The notes beneath the pieces are model-generated. The model was given only the letters and a program-made list of their open reading frames with translations, was not told the DNA's origin and did no database searches. From Zelonia costaricensis (Eukaryota; Euglenozoa; Kinetoplastea; Trypanosomatida; Trypanosomatidae), in assembly GCA_030849075.1 (NCBI GenBank), contig JASAOO010003410.1:1-56637 (forward strand): 56,637 bases of DNA, written 5' to 3'. A program made the position numbers and the translations under genes. Shown here piece after piece: positions 51,686 to 56,637 of this stretch (positions within the stretch are counted from its first letter, which is position 1; each line of letters opens with the position of its first letter).

Positions 51686-52545
51686 GGCTGCGGGCGGCGT
51701 ACACGAGTGCGAGTAGTGGCCGGGGGACGGAGGGGGGCGGACGGGGGGGGGGGCGCGAGAGGCGGCGGGAGAGGGGGGAGCGAAGAGGCAACAAGAGGGA
51801 GTGAGAGAGAAGCGGAGGGAGGGCGGGATGACTCGCGTGCGTGGGAGACTGCGGTGTTTGTTGGGCCGATGTGTGGGTAGCGAGAGAGGCGGAGAAGGAG
51901 AGAGAAGGAGAAGTGTGAAGCTCTACGGAGTATAGGGTTGTGCGCAACACGCACACACACACACGCACACATGCGCCGTGTCGCTCGTTTGGCGGACTCG
52001 GTGCTGCGAGGCCCACACACACGTGCGTCTTATGCAGCGTGCGAGGGAGTGGGGGTGCACACGCTGCTGCGCATGCGTGCGTGCGTCCGCACAGCTGCAC
52101 GCCGGGAGCCTCAGCCAGGCACGGCGGCAGTGCATCCGCCCAGGCAGAAATCTACAGACACAACAGTGTCACCGAGTCTTGCCCCCGTGCCGTGTTCCTC
52201 ATGACGAGAGCGCTCGAGATCGAACCACGCCACGTGTTTGCCGACTCCGCCGTTGTCGTTCGTTCTCCTTTTTCGCTTTCCGGTTGGTGCTTAGCTGAGG
52301 AAAAGTGATGTTAGCTCCGACGCGATCGGTGGCGCTGATGCCACGTTATCGGAGGAGTGAGGACTGGTGAGAGTGGCGGGTGTTGAACAGCGCACAAACA
52401 CACACACACCTCCCGCTCCCATGTGCACGACCCCTTCAAACCGCTCCCCAGCCCACCCCTCACCTACATGTACGCACGAGCGTCGTGGACCGCTCACACG
52501 CGCCTGGACAGCACCGCGTTGGCCGGGCAGCACCTGGGCACACGC
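51686..52545. other. Inter-genic region between ZC3H13-like and the 190-residue gene
   Basis: This holds a 142-nt AG-free pyrimidine zone (minus, 51690-51831) next to the 190-residue gene, then the 3' flank of the ZC3H13-like gene. No gene seen. Confidence 0.6.
51688..51831 (-). promoter_or_regulatory. Candidate trans-splice zone for the 190-residue gene
   Basis: The minus strand is highly pyrimidine-rich and AG-free from 51831 to 51690. The first AG (51689-51688) is followed by CC and the start codon, so the predicted 5' UTR is 2 nt. If the true acceptor is elsewhere, Met28 (before EFLDDGHF) is the next possible start. Confidence 0.4.
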
Positions 52546-55215
52546 CTAAATGCAGTACTCGGCGTCCTCGTCCGACACTTCCTCCAGCACGGAGCGCTTC
52601 TTGCGGCGCTGGACGAAGCGGATGTCGATGCCGAGGCTGCCGTTGCTGCCCGCCGTTGCGGGACTCTCCGGCGACCGCGCCTGCGCTGACACCGCCTCCA
52701 CATGCGCCGACGGCGACGCGAGCGTCGCGGCCTCGGGGGAGGTGGCGGTCGCTGCAGCCGCGGCGGCGGCCGCGGCGGTGGTGGTGATGTACGGCGCAGC
52801 ACGCGCCGCCGGCGTCATGGTCGTCGCGGCGCCGGGGGCACCCGATGTGATGTACACAAAAGTGTTCTTGTCGGCGCAGTAGAGCAGCACCGAGCCGGAG
52901 ACGGCCTCGGCCGCGCAGGAGCTCTTGAACTGGTTCGTCATGACGGGGCCGCGGCGGTGGTGCCCCGCCGCCGTGGCCGCCGCCCGGCCCGCCCCGCCGG
53001 TGCCGCCCGCCGCGTCGGAGCCGCGCGAGACCTGACAGATGGCCGAGGCCGGGCGCCGCTTTGCCCGCACGGCGGGGGTCGCCGCGGCCGCTGGCGCTGC
53101 CGTCACCGGCCGCGGCTTGGCATCGACGCCGATCAACACCGGCTTGCCGTTCAGCGCCGACGTGATGGGGCGGCCCCCCTGAGGCACGTACACAGTGGTG
53201 GCTGGGCTCGACGCAGCCGCGGCACCCCTCGTCGTGCCGAGCGCCGCGGTGGGCGGAGCCGTGGACGGCGCCTCCTTCGCCGTCTCGGCCGGAGACTCGG
53301 GAGCGGTCGGCGGCGCCGTGGCCCCCATCGGCGGCGTGTCGTCCGCCACGGCGGTCGCCGCCGCCGTGTTGAAGTTCAGTGCGGTGCTGCCACCGATGAG
53401 GCCGTCCTCACGCGCCGTCTGCAGCCACCGCTCCACCGCGCCGGTCCAGTCGAACTCACCGCCGCCCACGACGACCTCGTCGTCGTCTGCCGCGGCCGCC
53501 ACGCCGGCGCTGCGCGACCGCACGAGGCGGTCCAGCGGGATGGCGGTGTACGAAGAGCCGCTGATGCCCAAGCCGGAGAGGATCGCGTTGTAGTCGTCCA
53601 TCGCGCCCAACGCGCCGGAGCCGGACGGCGACGCGCTCGTCTGCGCGGCGGCGAGGGATTGGGTGAGGGGGTGCTGCGTACCCCCGGCCGGGCCCCACAG
53701 GCTGTCGCTGATGGTGCGCCCGCTGCCTCCCGCACTGCCGCCATGCTGCGGCGCGGCGCCGGGGGCCGCCTGCGCGCCACCGAAGTCCGCGGAGCCGAGG
53801 TGCGGTGCCGTGGCGGTGCTGCTGCTGGCCGGCGGGGTCGGCTGCCGGCTGCGCTGCTCGCTGTCGCCGCTGTCCATCGGCGACTTCGCCCCGTGCCGGT
53901 GCGCGGCGGCGGCGGGCGGCGAGGCCACCGCGCTGGTGCGCTGCGCGTCTGCGTGTGGGTAGTTCACCACGGTGCTGGGCACCATGAAAGCACCGGAGCC
54001 GGAGGGGTGCGGCACCACGATGAGCCGCGGCTGTGCGTGTTGCTCCATCGCGCCAGAGCTCTGCGGCCCGCTGAGCGCCGGCCCCGGCGAGGCACGGAGG
54101 GGGACGCCGGCGGCTGCCATGAGGCCGTAGACGTACTGCGGGGTGGCGACTTCGGGGGCGGCCGGGGTGGCGACGGTGCCTGGCGGGCGGCTCGAGGTGT
54201 GCGCCATCGTGTTGCTGCTCACCACGCTGCGCATGCCCTGGCGCTGGCGCCGCTTCGCATCGTCGCTCGTCGCCGCGGTGGGCGTACCCGTGTTGGGGAG
54301 ACCGCTCGCGGCGGCGCCGTTGATGCCTTGCGTGGGCATCGGCATCCCCAGCTGGGGTGGGATGGGAGGGGGCGGGGCCTGCATCGCGTGCGACATCGGC
54401 GTGTACGGAGTGGAGCTGGCCATGACAGGGGCGACGTTGATGGCGTGCTGGTTGTTGTTGATGACGGAGAAGGGGTGGTGGCCCATCGTGGGGATGTAGT
54501 AGGGCATGTGCGGCATCGGCGGCGGCACCGCCGGGCAGCCGAGGGAGCCGAAGTCGCCCAGCATGCCGTACGCGCTGTGCGGCGACGGCATTGCCGGCTG
54601 CGGCGGGATGGGCATGGCGAAGGCGGACACGGGCATCTGGCCGTGGCCGGGCGGCAAAGGCAGCGGCATCTGCTGACGGCGGTGGGGCAGCGTGCGCTGG
54701 CGCGACGCGGTCGCCTTTCCAGACGCGGCCGCAGCGTTGGAGGGGACGTTGGGCGCTGGACACGTGCCACCGGTTCCCCCGCCACTACAGCTGCCGGTCG
54801 CGGCGGCGCTGCGGCTGTTGTGCGGCGACACGGGCGACACGTCGCGGCCGTTTTTCCTCACCTTGCGCTTCGCGCCTGCGGCTCCGCCTGCACCTGCCGC
54901 ATCGCGCTGCTGCGCTTGTGCGTCGGCCCGCTGAGCCTCTGCCGTCGCGGCCCGCGTGTTGAGGGCGTCGGTGTGGCCGGCGTCCTGCGGGGACGACGAG
55001 GCGGCAGCAGCAGCCGACGAGGCACCAGCAGCGGCCGTGGATGCGCCGGTGGTGGCCGCGGTGGCCTCTGTCGGCTCAGAGCGGAGCTCGTCCTCGCCGT
55101 GGGCGAAGGCACACTTGTCGCCGAAGGGGCACCCCGCGTCGCTCAGGAAGAAGGTGCACATCGACGTCTTGTACTTGGACGGCTTAACAATGTCGTGGCG
55201 GCGGTTCTTCGTCAT
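52546..55215 (-). CDS. ZC3H13: Large CCCH zinc-finger protein (ZC3H13-like)
   Basis: The 889-residue protein has a single N-terminal CCCH finger, C20-x8-C29-x5-C35-x3-H39, inside KPSKYKTSMC...CAFAHGEDEL. Cysteine spacing and residue numbers are identical to the ZC3H12-like protein, so the two are tandem paralogues. The remaining 840 residues are mostly low-complexity Ala/Ser/Thr/Pro/Gln/His (MPLPLPPGHGQMP; poly-His/Pro), typical of disordered RNA-granule proteins. Short islands look conserved-like: RLIVVPHPSGSGAFMVPSTV, FDWTGAVERWLQTAREDGLIGG (a possible folded helix pair), TTVYVPQGGRPITSALNGKPV, and YCADKNTFVYITSG. The C-terminus is basic then acidic (RRKKRSVLEEVSDEDAEYCI). No HNPY motif is present. 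Probable cytoplasmic RNA-binding regulator. The start Met precedes TKNRRHDIVK. Confidence 0.88.
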   Translation of the reverse strand: MTKNRRHDIVKPSKYKTSMCTFFLSDAGCPFGDKCAFAHGEDELRSEPTEATAATTGASTAAAGASSAAAAASSSPQDAGHTDALNTRAATAEAQRADAQAQQRDAAGAGGAAGAKRKVRKNGRDVSPVSPHNSRSAAATGSCSGGGTGGTCPAPNVPSNAAAASGKATASRQRTLPHRRQQMPLPLPPGHGQMPVSAFAMPIPPQPAMPSPHSAYGMLGDFGSLGCPAVPPPMPHMPYYIPTMGHHPFSVINNNQHAINVAPVMASSTPYTPMSHAMQAPPPPIPPQLGMPMPTQGINGAAASGLPNTGTPTAATSDDAKRRQRQGMRSVVSSNTMAHTSSRPPGTVATPAAPEVATPQYVYGLMAAAGVPLRASPGPALSGPQSSGAMEQHAQPRLIVVPHPSGSGAFMVPSTVVNYPHADAQRTSAVASPPAAAAHRHGAKSPMDSGDSEQRSRQPTPPASSSTATAPHLGSADFGGAQAAPGAAPQHGGSAGGSGRTISDSLWGPAGGTQHPLTQSLAAAQTSASPSGSGALGAMDDYNAILSGLGISGSSYTAIPLDRLVRSRSAGVAAAADDDEVVVGGGEFDWTGAVERWLQTAREDGLIGGSTALNFNTAAATAVADDTPPMGATAPPTAPESPAETAKEAPSTAPPTAALGTTRGAAAASSPATTVYVPQGGRPITSALNGKPVLIGVDAKPRPVTAAPAAAATPAVRAKRRPASAICQVSRGSDAAGGTGGAGRAAATAAGHHRRGPVMTNQFKSSCAAEAVSGSVLLYCADKNTFVYITSGAPGAATTMTPAARAAPYITTTAAAAAAAAATATSPEAATLASPSAHVEAVSAQARSPESPATAGSNGSLGIDIRFVQRRKKRSVLEEVSDEDAEYCI

Positions 55216-56637
55216 GGCTGGTCGCGGGGACGGTGCGTCGGGGGGAGAGAGATGACGAGATGAAGGGAGACGGAGTTCCCGTGGCCCGTGCTGGGCTCGA
55301 GCCGAAGGGCTGGATCAACGGCGTTGCGGACCCTCCCCCCTGCGCCCTCGAACCCGTTCCGTCACCTCAGGCGGCGTTGGAGAGGTGGTGGGCGAGACGA
55401 GCTTGCGGAGTCGTCAGCGCGTGTGTGTGCAAGTCGCCGGCCACCGTCGTGGGTGGGGGCGTGTCGACGAGGAAGGGAGTGCGCAACGTGCAAGAAGCAG
55501 TGACAGGAGAAGCACTAAAAGCCAGTGGATGGGGAGAGATGGGGACGCGGCACGGGCGGAGCGACGCACACACGCAGACACGCACGCGTGCGTCGACGGA
55601 CAAGAACACACAACAACAACAAGAAGAAGATAGAAAAGCTGATGCGCGCGTCCACGACGCACGCACTGGCTGTGAGTGCAGTAGAGCCTGGAAGAAGCAC
55701 CTGGTGAGAGGGGAGAAAGGTTGCAGACGGAGGGGAGGGGCGGCGGAAGGGGGCTCGTCGGCACGAGCAACGCGACAGCACGTCGTCGTGATTCTCTCCG
55801 TCCTTTACACCCACACGAGAGGAAGAAAGTGCGCGCGCGCTTGCCGGCCCCGTGTTCCGTGCAGCGTGCTCGCCACGCAACCTGCAGCCGGCAAATGGGG
55901 CGGGCAATACACGCTTACTAACACAGTGACAAACACAAACACACACACGCACACACACACAAACACACAAGCACGGCGGCAAGCTCACAGACGGTGGAAG
56001 CGCAAGGGCTGGGAAGGGGTCAAGCAGACAAGAAGAGCACAGAGAAGAAATCCAGCAGTAACAGAGACACAGCGACACACACGGAGATTGCGCGTGTGTG
56101 TGGGGGGTGGGGAGGGGAAGGAGTGAAAGGGGGGGGAGTGCGTGTGTGACGGCTGGACGACACCAACCCGCAACCACACCACGACGCGCGCTACAAGGTC
56201 GAGGAAGGGAAAACACACAAGCGAAGAGAGAGAAAGGAGTAGAGAGCGCGAGGAAGCACGTGCGAGACACGATGGCGAGGGGTGAGGGGGGGGGGAACAG
56301 AGTCGAAGGAGGAAAACAAGAAGGCAATGCAGCGACGGCAGCACGAGGAAGAGAAGGGCACTGATGGAGGTGTTCGAGGGAAGAGGGAAGAAGAAGGGAG
56401 GGGCGTTACGTGAGGCGGGAGACAAGAAGCGGGTTGGATGGGAGAGAAAGAAAACGAAAAGGGGAGCGGCTGCGGCGTCTGCGGCGGCGTGAACCGACTT
56501 TCCTCCTCCTCCTCTCCTGCTGCGTGTGGCGCGATAGGCAGCTCGTCAACAATGCGAGAATACTTGAGAACCACCTAGGGGGGGGCAAGTACACGTATGT
56601 GCGCCTGCGTCTGTATGGATGTGCGTGTGTGGGGGGG
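55216..56637. other. Non-coding flank upstream of the ZC3H13-like gene
   Basis: This holds the 5' flank of the ZC3H13-like gene with a pyrimidine-rich (minus) run at 55240-55270, CA-rich patches at 55937-55971, and a long purine-rich stretch at about 56210-56420. Frames give low-complexity translation only. No gene seen up to the window end. Confidence 0.5.
55218..55270 (-). promoter_or_regulatory. Candidate trans-splice tract and AG for the ZC3H13-like gene
   Basis: A pyrimidine run (minus) in an AG-free zone from 55290 to 55220 ends at the AG at 55219-55218, 2 nt before the start codon. A longer purine-rich (plus) stretch further right could supply an alternative acceptor. Confidence 0.3.

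Noticed and set aside
52702..55263. 853-codon plus-strand frame
   Set aside because: Antisense shadow of the ZC3H13-like gene; Arg/Gly/His-rich translation.

Overview
The window looks like nuclear DNA of a trypanosomatid, most likely a Leishmania or a close Leishmaniinae relative. It is GC-rich. All 14 convincing protein genes lie on the minus strand, have no introns, and are separated by long non-coding stretches. Those stretches are full of CA/TG microsatellites and of purine-rich plus-strand runs, which read as pyrimidine tracts in the transcript. This is the layout of a polycistronic unit processed by spliced-leader trans-splicing and polyadenylation. The gene content fits too: a kinetoplastid HslU1, an EIF4G1-type scaffold, and a ZC3H12/ZC3H13 zinc-finger pair. 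From memory, the order B5R - EIF4G1 - HslU1 - ZC3H12 - ZC3H13 matches T. brucei chromosome 5 and the start of Leishmania chromosome 15. I could not check this.

Transcription runs right to left. In that direction the genes are: a long CCCH zinc-finger protein (52546-55215, ZC3H13-like); a 190-residue unknown protein (51113-51685); a short CCCH protein with an HNPY motif (44426-45112, ZC3H12-like); a DDX27/Drs1-type DEAD-box helicase (33246-35561); a mitochondrial carrier (31140-32105); a KY-type pseudo-transglutaminase (26916-29495); a flavin monooxygenase-like protein (24531-26186); HslU1 (22201-23643); a probable mitoribosomal protein (20103-21038); an unknown proline-rich protein (17289-19091); EIF4G1 (13388-16450); NADH-cytochrome b5 reductase (5687-6586); a LOG-family nucleotide hydrolase-like protein (2886-3884); and a GDA1/CD39 nucleoside di/triphosphatase (601-1884).

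The genes share no single pathway, as is usual in trypanosomatid arrays. Several do concern gene expression: translation initiation, ribosome biogenesis, mitoribosome and mRNA-binding regulators. Three inter-genic regions are unusually long: 6.8 kb downstream of EIF4G1, 8.9 kb downstream of the ZC3H12-like gene, and 6.0 kb downstream of the 190-residue gene. I see no convincing protein gene in them. They probably hold very long 3' UTRs, and they contain paired complementary CA/TG tracts and small AT-rich islands.

The points most worth a second look are: (i) the KY-type protein that has lost its catalytic Cys and His; (ii) the zinc-finger pair with an unknown gene between them, an MKT1-type HNPY motif, and a 197-nt AG-free pyrimidine zone before the ZC3H12-like gene; (iii) complementary dinucleotide tracts that could form long hairpins in the transcripts; (iv) candidate splice acceptors only 2 nt from a start codon. 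Splice-acceptor entries are inferred from sequence pattern alone.
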